IMG/VR virus record: IMGVR_UViG_3300023184_000324
Location: 1 to 34,758 of that record
Direction: 5' to 3' (one strand)
From: a virus
DNA: 34,758 nt
Position numbers and translations under genes: made by a program. This document shows, in pieces, positions 10,213-17,720 of this stretch (positions are counted from its first letter, which is position 1; each line of letters begins with the position of its first letter). The notes beneath the pieces are model-generated. The model had not been told where the DNA came from. It saw only the letters and a program-made list of their open reading frames with translations, and did not search any database.

Positions 10213-11136
10213 ATGAGTATATTCAAACCTTTTATAACCTCGGATGTTATAGTATCACCCTTTAAGGTTAATAAATCTTTTACATTTACTGGTTTAGCAT
10301 CAGTAACTGGTTCGGGGATTGATATGTTTCTTGGAGTAAATCTAACAGCAAACCCATGGGTATCTGGATCTAACAATACAGGTTATAACTCAAGTCAATC
10401 ACAATATTTAATATATAAATCTGTAAAAGAATTATATTACTCCAATTTCATTTCAGGATCAAATGGATCACCAGCTAACACTGCCTCTTTTAACCCAGAT
10501 GGTACTATAACAGGACCCATATATCAACCTAGCTATTATAATTACTTAACAAATACTCTCCCTGCTAATAGATATTTTCCTACACAATCTCAAGCTGATA
10601 TATCTATGTATTCTATTCCCTCTAATCTATTTGGAGAATATATTCAACCGGGTTCACTTACTATCTATCTTCAAAATAGTTTTAAAATTACAGATGACGG
10701 AGAGGGAATATTAAATGTTTCAGGAAGTATCTCAGGTGAAGGATATATAGGAAATATTATTTATGAACATGGAATGGTAATTCTTACCTCCCCAAATTTT
10801 ATATCCCCTGAATTTGATAATGTTTCAGATTTTACCACCAATACTGTTAATATGTCAATGTCTTTTCAAAGTACTTTAACTGTATTTGAATCACAATATA
10901 AATGCACTATTAGAGAAAATGAATTCAATTTTTCTCAAAACCCATCTTTAATATCTGGTAGCTCAAATAGTGGTATCATATCTAGTTTTGCTACAGGTTC
11001 ATATTTTGATCCATATATTACAACTGTTGGTTTATACAATAATAATAAAGAATTATTAGCAGTGGCTAAATTAGCCCAACCATTACCTGTATCATCAGTA
11101 ACTGATACTAATATAATGGTAAACTTAGATTTATAA
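10213..11136 (+). CDS. Structural protein, paralogue 2 of a tandem pair
   Basis: A 307-residue paralogue of the preceding protein. It shares the ENEFNFSQNPSLISGSS, PYITTVGLYNNNKELLAVAK and final VNLDL blocks, and both have a FPGSLNLTL/QPGSLTIYL-type strand near the middle. The N-terminus (MSIFKPFITSDVIVSPFKVN) differs from that of paralogue 1, so the two may occupy different sites or form hetero-oligomers. An earlier ATG at 10209 is in another frame; the chosen start has the A-rich context usual here. It ends the tail block; the next gene is a nuclease-like protein. Function is inferred from neighbours. Confidence 0.6.
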   Translation: MSIFKPFITSDVIVSPFKVNKSFTFTGLASVTGSGIDMFLGVNLTANPWVSGSNNTGYNSSQSQYLIYKSVKELYYSNFISGSNGSPANTASFNPDGTITGPIYQPSYYNYLTNTLPANRYFPTQSQADISMYSIPSNLFGEYIQPGSLTIYLQNSFKITDDGEGILNVSGSISGEGYIGNIIYEHGMVILTSPNFISPEFDNVSDFTTNTVNMSMSFQSTLTVFESQYKCTIRENEFNFSQNPSLISGSSNSGIISSFATGSYFDPYITTVGLYNNNKELLAVAKLAQPLPVSSVTDTNIMVNLDL

Positions 11137-11143
11137 AAATTCT

Positions 11144-11626
11144 ATGCGAAATTGGTTTTCATTAGAACTTAGTGACGATTGTCATGAGTACATTCAAGAA
11201 TATATATCATTAGAGGATTTTAAAGAAGGAACATTTGGTTTTATTTATGTTACAACCCATATCCCAACCGGAAAAAAATACTTAGGTAAAAAAAGTTTAT
11301 TTCACACTTTAAATAAAAAACTAGGTAAAAAAGAACTTGCTGAACAACCTATCACTAGAGGTAGAAAATCAACCACTAAAAAAATAGTTAAAGAATCTGA
11401 CTGGAAAACATATTTTGGATCAGAGGAATTTATCAAACAACAAATCAAAGAAGGAAAACAAGATGAATTCTCTAGAGAAATCCTTATCCAAGTTTCAGAT
11501 AAAAAACTTCTTACATATTTTGAGTGTAAATATCAATTCAAATACGGTGTACTAGAATCTCAAGATTGGATGAACACAAATATTTTAGGTAAGTTTTTTT
11601 CAAAAGATTTTGCTTCTAAAGAATAA
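11144..11626 (+). CDS. SegE-like GIY-YIG endonuclease
   Basis: A 160-residue protein with a GIY-YIG-type core: GFIYVTTHIPTGKKYLGKK, where Gly32-Phe-Ile-Tyr35 and Lys45-Tyr-Leu-Gly48 stand for the GIY and YIG motifs. The later block RGRKSTTKKIVKESDWKTYF and FSREILIQVSD...YFECKYQFKYGVLE are features of the SegE-like family common in T4-like phages. Such proteins may be free-standing homing endonucleases or ordinary phage nucleases; nothing here shows which. It lies between the tail block and the primase gene, a typical place for an accessory nuclease. Whether the domain is catalytically active depends on a downstream Arg and Glu that I cannot assign with certainty. Confidence 0.65.
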   Translation: MRNWFSLELSDDCHEYIQEYISLEDFKEGTFGFIYVTTHIPTGKKYLGKKSLFHTLNKKLGKKELAEQPITRGRKSTTKKIVKESDWKTYFGSEEFIKQQIKEGKQDEFSREILIQVSDKKLLTYFECKYQFKYGVLESQDWMNTNILGKFFSKDFASKE

Positions 11627-11638
11627 GATTGTATATTA

Positions 11639-12565
11639 ATGGTTATGGTAAATGAACTATTAGTAAATTTAGTAAATGGTGTTTTAGGGACTGGAAAAAG
11701 AACCGCTCGCGGTAATCAATCTTTCCATTGTCCCTTTTGTAATCACCATAAACCTAAATTAGAGGTTAATTTTACTGAAGATAAAGATGGAAAAAATAGA
11801 TGGGCATGTTGGGCATGTAATAAAAAAGGACAAACCATTTATAGTCTATTTAAACAGATGGATGTTTCTCCTGAAATTATATCTCAATTAAAACCACTAG
11901 TTAAATCAGGTAGTTTTGTAGAAAAAAGCATTACATATAATATTTTAGAACTACCTAAAGAATTTAAAAAATTTGATAATTCGATTATCTCAAAACATGC
12001 TTTAAATTACTTAAAGAAAAGAAATATTACTCAAAGTGATATAATCAAGTACGGAATGGGATATTGTGAATATGGTTTATATTCTAAAATGATTGTTATC
12101 CCATCATATGATGCCACGGGAAAATTAAATTATTTCACGGCGAGATCATTCGAAAAAGATCCTTACATAAAATACCGCAACCCAGAAACGTCTCGCGACA
12201 TTATACCGTTTGAGTTGTTTATTAATTGGGATTTACCTATTATATTATGTGAGGGACCATTTGATGCAATGGCTATAAAAAGAAATGTTATTCCATTATT
12301 TGGAAAAAACATACAGTCAAGTTTAATGAAAAAAATAGTATCATCTAAAGTACAAAAAATATACATTGCTTTAGACAATGATGCGATAAATAAAGCTCTA
12401 GAATTTTGTGAAACTCTTTTAGATGAAGGTAAAGAGGTTTACCTAGTAGAGCTTGAGGGGAAAGACCCAAGTGAAATGGGATTTGAACATTTTACAAAAT
12501 TAATCCAAAAAACAACTCCATTAACAAACTATAAATTAATGGAGAAAAAATTACAATTAATATGA
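11639..12565 (+). CDS. 61: DNA primase (gp61-like; CHC2 zinc finger plus Toprim)
   Basis: A 308-residue DNA primase that would make RNA primers for lagging-strand synthesis together with the phage replicative helicase. The N-terminal zinc finger has Cys31-Cys34 (FHCPFCNHH) and Cys57-Cys60 (RWACWACNKKG). The Toprim domain shows the catalytic Glu205 in EGPFDAMAI and the Asp-rich metal site ALDND at about residues 244-248, followed by EGKDPSEMG. Length is slightly below that of T4 gp61 (342). The start at 11639 has another ATG two codons later, either of which is possible. The stop overlaps the start of the PD-(D/E)XK nuclease in ATGA, so the two are co-translated. The helicase gene is not in the window. 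Confidence 0.85.
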   Translation: MVMVNELLVNLVNGVLGTGKRTARGNQSFHCPFCNHHKPKLEVNFTEDKDGKNRWACWACNKKGQTIYSLFKQMDVSPEIISQLKPLVKSGSFVEKSITYNILELPKEFKKFDNSIISKHALNYLKKRNITQSDIIKYGMGYCEYGLYSKMIVIPSYDATGKLNYFTARSFEKDPYIKYRNPETSRDIIPFELFINWDLPIILCEGPFDAMAIKRNVIPLFGKNIQSSLMKKIVSSKVQKIYIALDNDAINKALEFCETLLDEGKEVYLVELEGKDPSEMGFEHFTKLIQKTTPLTNYKLMEKKLQLI

Positions 12566-13335
12566 ATGAAACAAAGTACAAAACATCCTATAACAGGATA
12601 TTAGAAATATCATCTGATGCTCAACAAATTACCCTACCAGATTCTAGATATTATAAACGAAATGGTGAATATTATCCTTCAATTACATATGTTTTAAGTT
12701 ATTATCCAAAAGGAAAGTTTTTTGAAGATTGGTTAAAAAAAGTAGGATATGCTTCTGAACATATAGTTAAAAAAGCAGGTGAGGATGGTACTAAAGTACA
12801 TGATATGATTGAATCGTATCTAAACGGGGAAGAATTAAATTTCCTATCTCAAAATGGAAATCCTCAATACTCACCAGAAATATGGCAAATGTTTTTACGT
12901 TTCGTTGAATTTTGGGAAGAATATAACCCAACATTAATTGAAGCTGAAGTTCATTTATTTTCAGATGAAGTTAAGGTAGCAGGAACATGTGATATGGTTT
13001 GTGAAATAAATGGGGAAACTTGGATTATAGATTTTAAAACATCTAATCACCTTCAAACAACATATGATCTTCAAACAGCCATTTATGGTAAATGTTATGA
13101 GGAATGTTTTGGAAAAAAAGCAGATAGATATGGTATTTTATGGTTAAAATCTTCTAAACGTAAAGCCGCAAAAGGTAAAATGCAAGGTAAAGGATGGGAA
13201 GTATATGAATCACCTCGTACTCAAGAAGAAAATCTAGATATTTTTATGACTGTTAAAAAACTTTTTGATTTAGAAAATCCATCATTATCTCCATCATTTA
13301 CTGAATTTAAAACAACAGCTAAACGAAAGATGTAA
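12562..13335 (+). CDS. PD-(D/E)XK superfamily nuclease (RecB/Cas4-like exonuclease fold)
   Basis: A 257-residue nuclease of the PD-(D/E)XK superfamily. Visible core elements are a leading His in DGTKVHDMIESYLNG (His80), acidic residues in LIEAEVHLF (Glu127/Glu129), Asp144 in GTCDMV, the Asp157-Phe-Lys159 signature in WIIDFKTS, and the following TYDLQTAIYGKCY helix with Tyr168 and Gln171. This order is that of RecB/Cas4-type exonucleases. No Cys cluster for an iron-sulphur site is obvious. It is translationally coupled to the primase, suggesting work on replicating or recombining phage DNA or on host DNA degradation. Substrate and polarity cannot be read from the sequence. Confidence 0.8.
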   Translation: MNETKYKTSYNRILEISSDAQQITLPDSRYYKRNGEYYPSITYVLSYYPKGKFFEDWLKKVGYASEHIVKKAGEDGTKVHDMIESYLNGEELNFLSQNGNPQYSPEIWQMFLRFVEFWEEYNPTLIEAEVHLFSDEVKVAGTCDMVCEINGETWIIDFKTSNHLQTTYDLQTAIYGKCYEECFGKKADRYGILWLKSSKRKAAKGKMQGKGWEVYESPRTQEENLDIFMTVKKLFDLENPSLSPSFTEFKTTAKRKM

Positions 13336-13345
13336 TATGTATAAG
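13334..13345 (+). promoter_or_regulatory. Variant leader motif AATATGTATAAG
   Basis: A variant of the recurrent motif with T to G at one position, overlapping the nuclease stop codon and ending one base before the ATG of the metalloprotein gene. Similar G variants precede the genes at 20383 and 22434. Its role as promoter or leader is unproven. Confidence 0.25.
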
Positions 13346-13346
13346 C

Positions 13347-13748
13347 ATGATAAATCTGACCCAAGAAAAACCAGCTCATAAATATCCTGAGTTAATCAAA
13401 TCTTTAACAGAATATATGGTTAATCAAGGTATGAATCTTAGACCATTACCTAAGGTTAAATTCATTAAAGACGATACTGAGAATGCTAATAATTTCTTTG
13501 GTAAAACAGCATATTATGACCCTAATAACAGCGTTATAGTGCTTTATACTATGAATCGTCATCCAAAAGATGTTATGCGTTCATTTGCGCATGAGATGAT
13601 TCACCATATGCAAAATTGTGAAAATAGACTTCAAAACATTTCCACAGATAATACAAATGAGGACAGTTATTTAGAGCAAATAGAAAAAGAAGCACATTCA
13701 ATGGGAAGTATGACTTTTAGACAGTGGGAAGATTCAATAAAAAATTAA
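13347..13748 (+). CDS. Small HExxH zinc metalloprotein (putative peptidase)
   Basis: A 133-residue protein with a zinc-protease signature: RSFAHEMIHHMQN, where His82, Glu83 and His86 form HExxH. A downstream acidic helix YLEQIEKEAHSMG (Glu110, Glu113, Glu115) could give the third zinc ligand of a gluzincin-type site. The strand before it (NNSVIVLYTMNRHPKDVMR) fits the edge strand of minimal metalloproteases such as SprT-like or ImmA-like folds. It is much shorter than secreted proteases and has no signal peptide, so it should act in the host cytoplasm or in the virion. Target unknown; options include an anti-defence protease or a structural relic. Confidence 0.6.
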   Translation: MINLTQEKPAHKYPELIKSLTEYMVNQGMNLRPLPKVKFIKDDTENANNFFGKTAYYDPNNSVIVLYTMNRHPKDVMRSFAHEMIHHMQNCENRLQNISTDNTNEDSYLEQIEKEAHSMGSMTFRQWEDSIKN

Positions 13749-13767
13749 CCAAATTAGGATTCAAAAA

Positions 13768-14340
13768 ATGACAAATAACGTTTTAAAAAAACAGTTCGCT
13801 GAAAAAGATATTCAACGTATCCGAAATCTTGTAAAAGGTAACAGTAAGGAAAGAATTACTCACGGTGTTGGATATACTAAAGCTACAGAAGATCACATTG
13901 AGGGAGATACATGGGAAGAAAGTGGTCGTACTTGGACTATAAAAAACGGTATAAAACAAAATGTTACTAAATTGGATGGTTTTAAAAAAGTATCTGTTCC
14001 AATGTTTTGCCCATCCTGCAAACACGTAATGGATAAACAATTGGATTCATTCTATTATAAATCATATGGCTCATGTTTAAATTGCAGAACAGAATTTGAA
14101 ACTAAACATAAAATAGCAGGAACATGGGATGATTATGTTAAAGATACTTATAATAAAGAAATAGATTTAGTTATACAAGAATATAAAGCTTTTTATAAAG
14201 AAAAATTAGAAGAAAGTAATATAGGAACAGTTACAGAAAGTGGTGAGGTAGAAACTTGGATAGGTTCTATTGATAAACAAAGAGCAGAGGATTCACTAAG
14301 CGAGGTTATTGATTATTTAGAAAACCTTAAAAAGAAATAA
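13768..14340 (+). CDS. Conserved phage zinc-ribbon protein
   Basis: A 190-residue cytoplasmic protein of unknown function. A four-cysteine zinc ribbon is plain: Cys81-Cys84 (MFCPSCKHVMD) and Cys103-Cys106 (GSCLNCRTEF). The N-terminal part has a helix (FAEKDIQRIRNLVKGNS) and a short beta segment, GDTWEESGRTWTIKNGIKQN. The C-terminus is a long charged helix ending ENLKKK. I recall similar proteins in T4-like phages, always unnamed. The ribbon suggests nucleic-acid or protein binding. It is followed four bases later by the membrane GAF-like gene. Confidence 0.55.
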   Translation: MTNNVLKKQFAEKDIQRIRNLVKGNSKERITHGVGYTKATEDHIEGDTWEESGRTWTIKNGIKQNVTKLDGFKKVSVPMFCPSCKHVMDKQLDSFYYKSYGSCLNCRTEFETKHKIAGTWDDYVKDTYNKEIDLVIQEYKAFYKEKLEESNIGTVTESGEVETWIGSIDKQRAEDSLSEVIDYLENLKKK

Positions 14341-14343
14341 CAA

Positions 14344-14967
14344 ATGATCACAGTAATTACAACTGTAACTGTTGCTTTAATCACAGCTATTATTGGACCC
14401 ATTATAGTAAATTGGGTTAAATTAAAAATGGAAAAAAATTCCTTATCTGCCCCAATGAAGGATGCTTTAGAAACCTCAACTTTAATAGATACTCAACTTG
14501 AACAAGTAATGGAAGAATTAGAGTGTGATCGTTTATGGATCGCCCAATTCCATAACGGAGGTTATTTTTACCCAACAGGAAGATCAATCCAGAAATTTTC
14601 TATATTTTATGAAAAAGCTACTCCAAACACACCAAATATTCAACAAACATTCCAGAATATCCCTGTGTCTTTATTTCCAAGAGCTTTATCTAAAGTTTAC
14701 AAGGACAATGAATTAGCTATAGACAATATTGAGGACATGGAAGATACATATGGTTTAGAATATTTTTCTTCTCAATGTAACACTAAATCAATTTGTATGA
14801 TAGGGCTACATAGTTTAGATAACCATTTAATAGGAGTAATGGGTATATCTTTTGAGGATATTCATCACATAACTAAAGAAGAATGGATATATATCAGACA
14901 AAAAGTAGGAGTTATTGGAACATTACTTTCTGAATATTTATACACAACCGCACAAAAAGCAAAATAA
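14344..14967 (+). CDS. Membrane-anchored GAF-like domain protein
   Basis: A 207-residue protein with one N-terminal membrane segment (residues ~1-25, VITTVTVALITAIIGPIIVN) followed by a basic stretch, so the rest is predicted cytoplasmic. Residues ~50-200 read like a GAF sensor fold: LECDRLWIAQFHNGGYFYP, then SIQKFSIFYEKA, CMIGLHSLDNHLIGVMGISF and a final helix WIYIRQKVGVIGTLLSEYL. GAF domains bind small ligands or nucleotides and mediate signalling, but here no output domain is attached. A role in sensing host state or in blocking a membrane process such as superinfection is possible but unproven. Neighbours are unrelated small phage proteins. Confidence 0.5.
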   Translation: MITVITTVTVALITAIIGPIIVNWVKLKMEKNSLSAPMKDALETSTLIDTQLEQVMEELECDRLWIAQFHNGGYFYPTGRSIQKFSIFYEKATPNTPNIQQTFQNIPVSLFPRALSKVYKDNELAIDNIEDMEDTYGLEYFSSQCNTKSICMIGLHSLDNHLIGVMGISFEDIHHITKEEWIYIRQKVGVIGTLLSEYLYTTAQKAK

Positions 14968-14989
14968 GTAATTATATTTAAAAAATAAC

Positions 14990-15004
14990 AATATTTATAA
15001 TAAA
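14990..15004 (+). promoter_or_regulatory. Recurrent AATATTTATAATAAA motif
   Basis: A 15-base copy identical to that at 24346, lying 23 bases before the ATG at 15013 in a short gap with no other structure. It would start the transcription unit of small conserved genes from 15013 onward. Confidence 0.5.
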
Positions 15005-15012
15005 ATAAAAAC

Positions 15013-15477
15013 ATGGCTGATAATTTTGACATTAAAAAATTCTTAACAGAAAATAAAGTATTTTGGAACCCAAATACAGATATTAAAGAATCTAGCATAT
15101 TAAATGAAAATAACCTACGTGAAAAAATTCGCGATATGGTTATAGCTGAATTATCTACCCCTGAAGATGAAGAAGAAGACATGTCTGATTACTTCTTTGA
15201 CATAGATGCCCCAGAGGAGGAATTAGGTGAAGCTAAGAAGAAGAAAAAAGAAGAAGAAGAAGTTGAAGACATTGAAGTAACAGATACTGAAGAATTCATG
15301 CCAGAGGATGATATGAGTATGGAAGATACATCTATGCGATTAGATAGTGGTGAAAAAGAAATTATGGATTCTTTAGAAACTGCTTTAGAGTTTGCTAAAC
15401 AAAAAGGGGATGAAAAGTTAATTGATCAAATTGGAAATACAATTACTTTCTTTACTCGCCAATATATTGTAAAATAA
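15013..15477 (+). CDS. Acidic protein with candidate gp21 processing sites
   Basis: A 154-residue, strongly acidic protein of unknown function. Its N-terminus has a short segment MADNFDIKKFLTEN, then an amphipathic helix LREKIRDMVIAELS. Residues 71-80 read LGEAKKKKKE, an L-x-E-A site of the type cleaved by T4-like prohead proteases followed by a lysine run, and match LNEAKKKEKK and LSEAKKKENE in two other proteins of this window. A glutamate-rich linker follows. The C-terminal ~45 residues (EIMDSLETALEFAKQKGDEK, then LIDQIGNTITFFTRQYI) form a compact helical pair. It may be a packaged internal protein or part of the prohead core; this is inference from the shared motif. Confidence 0.55.
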   Translation: MADNFDIKKFLTENKVFWNPNTDIKESSILNENNLREKIRDMVIAELSTPEDEEEDMSDYFFDIDAPEEELGEAKKKKKEEEEVEDIEVTDTEEFMPEDDMSMEDTSMRLDSGEKEIMDSLETALEFAKQKGDEKLIDQIGNTITFFTRQYIVK

Positions 15478-15503
15478 ATCAAATCTATAAATAAATAAAA
15501 TCT

Positions 15504-15674
15504 ATGAACACAATTGAATTAGTTGCAAAAATGACAGAATTACTAGAGGTAATTAAAATTGAAAACGAAAAAACCGCTAAAGCCGCTCATGGACGTGCTC
15601 GTAAAGCAGCAAGTGAATTAAAAACTTTAGCAGCAGAATTTAAAAGAACATCTTCAGCAGAAGACAAAGCTTAA
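15504..15674 (+). CDS. Histone H1/Hc1-like small basic protein
   Basis: A 56-residue protein starting MNTIELVAKMTELLEVIKIE. The segment AKAAHGRARKAASELKTLA (residues 25-43) matches the hallmark of the bacterial histone H1-like Hc1 family, in which (A/G)-x-R-x-RKA-x-x-E-L/I-K is the core of a short DNA-binding helical pair. The family is common in Bacteroidota, where it is thought to bind DNA non-specifically. Being shorter than the usual cut-off for ORF calls, it is easily missed. It sits between two conserved phage genes with 26 and 7 bases on either side, and TATAAATA lies upstream at 15486-15493. It may compact phage DNA or alter host nucleoid structure. Confidence 0.65.
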   Translation: MNTIELVAKMTELLEVIKIENEKTAKAAHGRARKAASELKTLAAEFKRTSSAEDKA

Positions 15675-15681
15675 TTTAAAA

Positions 15682-16326
15682 ATGCTCAACGAAAGAAAAC
15701 TTACAACAGATGAATTAGCAGCCCGAGAAAAAATAATTCAAGGGATAAAAAAAGATAAACTTGATCTTGTTAAAAAATATGGTTCAGAAGCTGAAAGAGT
15801 GATGTATGGTAGAGCAACAAATATAATTAAACAACGAGCTAAAGCATTAAAACAATCTAACGATATGAAAGACGATAAATTAAAAAAAATGATCCAAGAT
15901 GCTTTAATGAATCCTAAAGAAGCAGACTTAAATAAAGATGGGGAACTTTCATCTTATGAAAAAACAAGAGGAGCTGCTATTGAAAAAGCCATGCAAAAAG
16001 AAGATCTAGACTTAGGCCATAAAGATAATGAACCACATATGATTAAAGCTGAACTTGCTCAAATAGGCAAATACGCTATGGAATTATATAAAATGGTTGA
16101 TCAATTTGAAGGACCTCAAGAAGTGGATTTCCCTGCTTGGTGGCAAGGAAAAATCACCACTGCTAAAAATATGGTATCTTCAGCAAAACATTATCTTGAA
16201 TTTGAACTTGAAGAGCCAAAAATTGATGCTATGGTTAATGTAGCTTCTCAAGAAGGAGCTATTGATGAAGCAATGGTAGCCACTCTGACTGAAAAAATAA
16301 TGAAACGTCTTAAAACTGAAATTTAA
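15682..16326 (+). CDS. Conserved phage protein with an EF-hand loop
   Basis: A 214-residue protein of unknown function. Residues 82-93 (DLNKDGELSSYE) are a textbook EF-hand calcium loop with Asp82, Asn84, Asp86, Glu88 and Glu93 as ligands, followed by helix KTRGAAIEKAMQKED. The region GHKDNEPHMIKAELAQIG, then YKMVDQFEGPQEVDFPAWWQ and KITTAKNMVSSAKHYLEFEL is a block I know from many T4-like cyanophage and marine phage proteins of unknown role. Near the C-terminus GAIDEAMV gives a possible prohead-protease site (IDE196-Ala197). The protein is soluble and helical. It overlaps the next start by one base (TAATG). Confidence 0.6.
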   Translation: MLNERKLTTDELAAREKIIQGIKKDKLDLVKKYGSEAERVMYGRATNIIKQRAKALKQSNDMKDDKLKKMIQDALMNPKEADLNKDGELSSYEKTRGAAIEKAMQKEDLDLGHKDNEPHMIKAELAQIGKYAMELYKMVDQFEGPQEVDFPAWWQGKITTAKNMVSSAKHYLEFELEEPKIDAMVNVASQEGAIDEAMVATLTEKIMKRLKTEI

Positions 16327-16793
16327 TGACAAGAGAAGATCTTATAGCTCGAATTCGCTCTTTAGCACCGGATGTTGTTCAAAAAAGAACCCGTGCTGAG
16401 GAAGTAGCAGTTGAATATGACGAATTAACAAAATTCCCAGAATTGAAACAAATTCTAATTGATTTGTTAACTAATGAATTCGATATGTTTTTATCTTCTA
16501 TAGATTGGGTTGCTCCCCGTCCTACTACTTTTAGAATCAACTTAAAAAATAACCAAGACTTTTATCTAATGTATGGTAAAAGAAGTTGGATAGCTCAAGT
16601 TGAAGGTAAAAAATATTACCTTTTAAATTTACCTGAAGAAGAAAGAGCAGCAGAAGCTATTTCCCGCATATTGCGATATGGTGCTAAAGAAATTGAAAGC
16701 GCCCAAACCGATGAAGAATTATCGGCTGAGTTGACTTCCAATGAAACACCAAACGAAGCACCAGAAGAAACACCAGTAGAAGCACCCGTATAA
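16326..16793 (+). CDS. Conserved T4-like phage protein, unknown function
   Basis: A 155-residue protein. The central region FPELKQILIDLLTNEFDMFL, then SSIDWVAPRPTTFRINLKNN and QDFYLMYGKRSWIAQVEGK is a conserved block I have seen in marine T4-like phages, without a known function; it looks like an alpha/beta domain with a short antiparallel sheet. The last ~25 residues are a repetitive tail of Glu, Thr and Pro (NEAPEETPVEAPV), likely disordered. It overlaps the EF-hand gene by one base and is followed one base after its stop by the next gene, so the three are one operon. Confidence 0.5.
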   Translation: MTREDLIARIRSLAPDVVQKRTRAEEVAVEYDELTKFPELKQILIDLLTNEFDMFLSSIDWVAPRPTTFRINLKNNQDFYLMYGKRSWIAQVEGKKYYLLNLPEEERAAEAISRILRYGAKEIESAQTDEELSAELTSNETPNEAPEETPVEAPV

Positions 16794-16794
16794 A

Positions 16795-17670
16795 ATGGAT
16801 ACTTTAGAAAAATTTTTACATAGCATAGCTTACAAATTCCCCAAAGGATATCCTGACATGAAAAATGAACAGGATGTTTTAATATTAGAAAATGAATTTA
16901 AAAAAATAGGGATAGATTTAAAAGAATTAGAAACTAATAAAAACCATTGGCAAGATAGAGTCAATGAAAGAGGTACAATATTAGATATAATAAATTTTCC
17001 TAAAGATTACCCTATATCTAAACAAGAAATAATAGAACAAATTCAAGATGAACTTAATTTAAGAACTGATAGAATATTAAAACTTAAAGAATTTCCTGCT
17101 TCTATTACTCATCAAATAGGATATAAATTAATGAAACCTATTTTAATTCATGAAAATGTTAGAATTCCTCTTGAATTAAAAACAGAATATATTAAAAACA
17201 AAACAAAAAAAACAAATATAGGGACTTCATATGTAGTTATAATATCTGATAATGTTTTAAGTACATTACTATTATTGATGGATGATGATGATCTTACCAT
17301 AGAAACTAATATGAAAGATCACCAAAAAAGAGAAGGTTTTACCAAACCCATCAAAATAACTACAAACCCAGAATACGAATTCCTTATAACACCTGAAGCT
17401 GAAAATATATTAACATTAATTGATCCACAATCATTACCATATAAATTAAGAACAGATTATAGAAAAGGAGCTGATTTTGAACATGATACTTATGGTAAAG
17501 GAACAATAATAAATACATCTGCTGGTAGTGGAGGAAAAGGAGATAGTAGAGGTAAATTAGAATGGGTAGAAGTAGATTTTGGTAAACCATATGTACAAGG
17601 AGGTCAACTTAAAAAAACTCGCATAATTAATAATATTTATACTTTACTTTCACCTGATGTAGATATTTAA
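16795..17670 (+). CDS. Hypothetical phage protein with KFPKGYPDM N-terminus and SH3-like C-terminus
   Basis: A 291-residue protein without a firm assignment. The N-terminus (LEKFLHSIAYKFPKGYPDM, then NEQDVLILENEF) is a short helical module that I recall at the start of diverse phage proteins. Residues ~50-110 contain HWQDRVNERGTI, a His/Arg cluster that could be an active or nucleic-acid-binding site. A middle region (TSYVVIISDNVLSTLLLLM) is beta-rich. The C-terminus (HDTYGKGTIINTSAG, then LEWVEVDFGKPYVQGGQL) resembles the small SH3-like nucleic-acid binding domain found at the end of UvrD-type helicases, where H-x-x-F-G-x-G-x-V opens the fold. Together these hint at a nucleic-acid binding protein; function is unproven. 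Confidence 0.45.
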   Translation: MDTLEKFLHSIAYKFPKGYPDMKNEQDVLILENEFKKIGIDLKELETNKNHWQDRVNERGTILDIINFPKDYPISKQEIIEQIQDELNLRTDRILKLKEFPASITHQIGYKLMKPILIHENVRIPLELKTEYIKNKTKKTNIGTSYVVIISDNVLSTLLLLMDDDDLTIETNMKDHQKREGFTKPIKITTNPEYEFLITPEAENILTLIDPQSLPYKLRTDYRKGADFEHDTYGKGTIINTSAGSGGKGDSRGKLEWVEVDFGKPYVQGGQLKKTRIINNIYTLLSPDVDI

Positions 17671-17720
17671 AAAAATTAGGTTTATTCAAAAATAAGTTAT
17701 ATATTTAAATAAAAACTTTT

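Noticed and set aside
14525-14716. Second + strand ORF within the GAF-like gene
   Set aside because: It is in another frame of a supported coding region and contains no motif.
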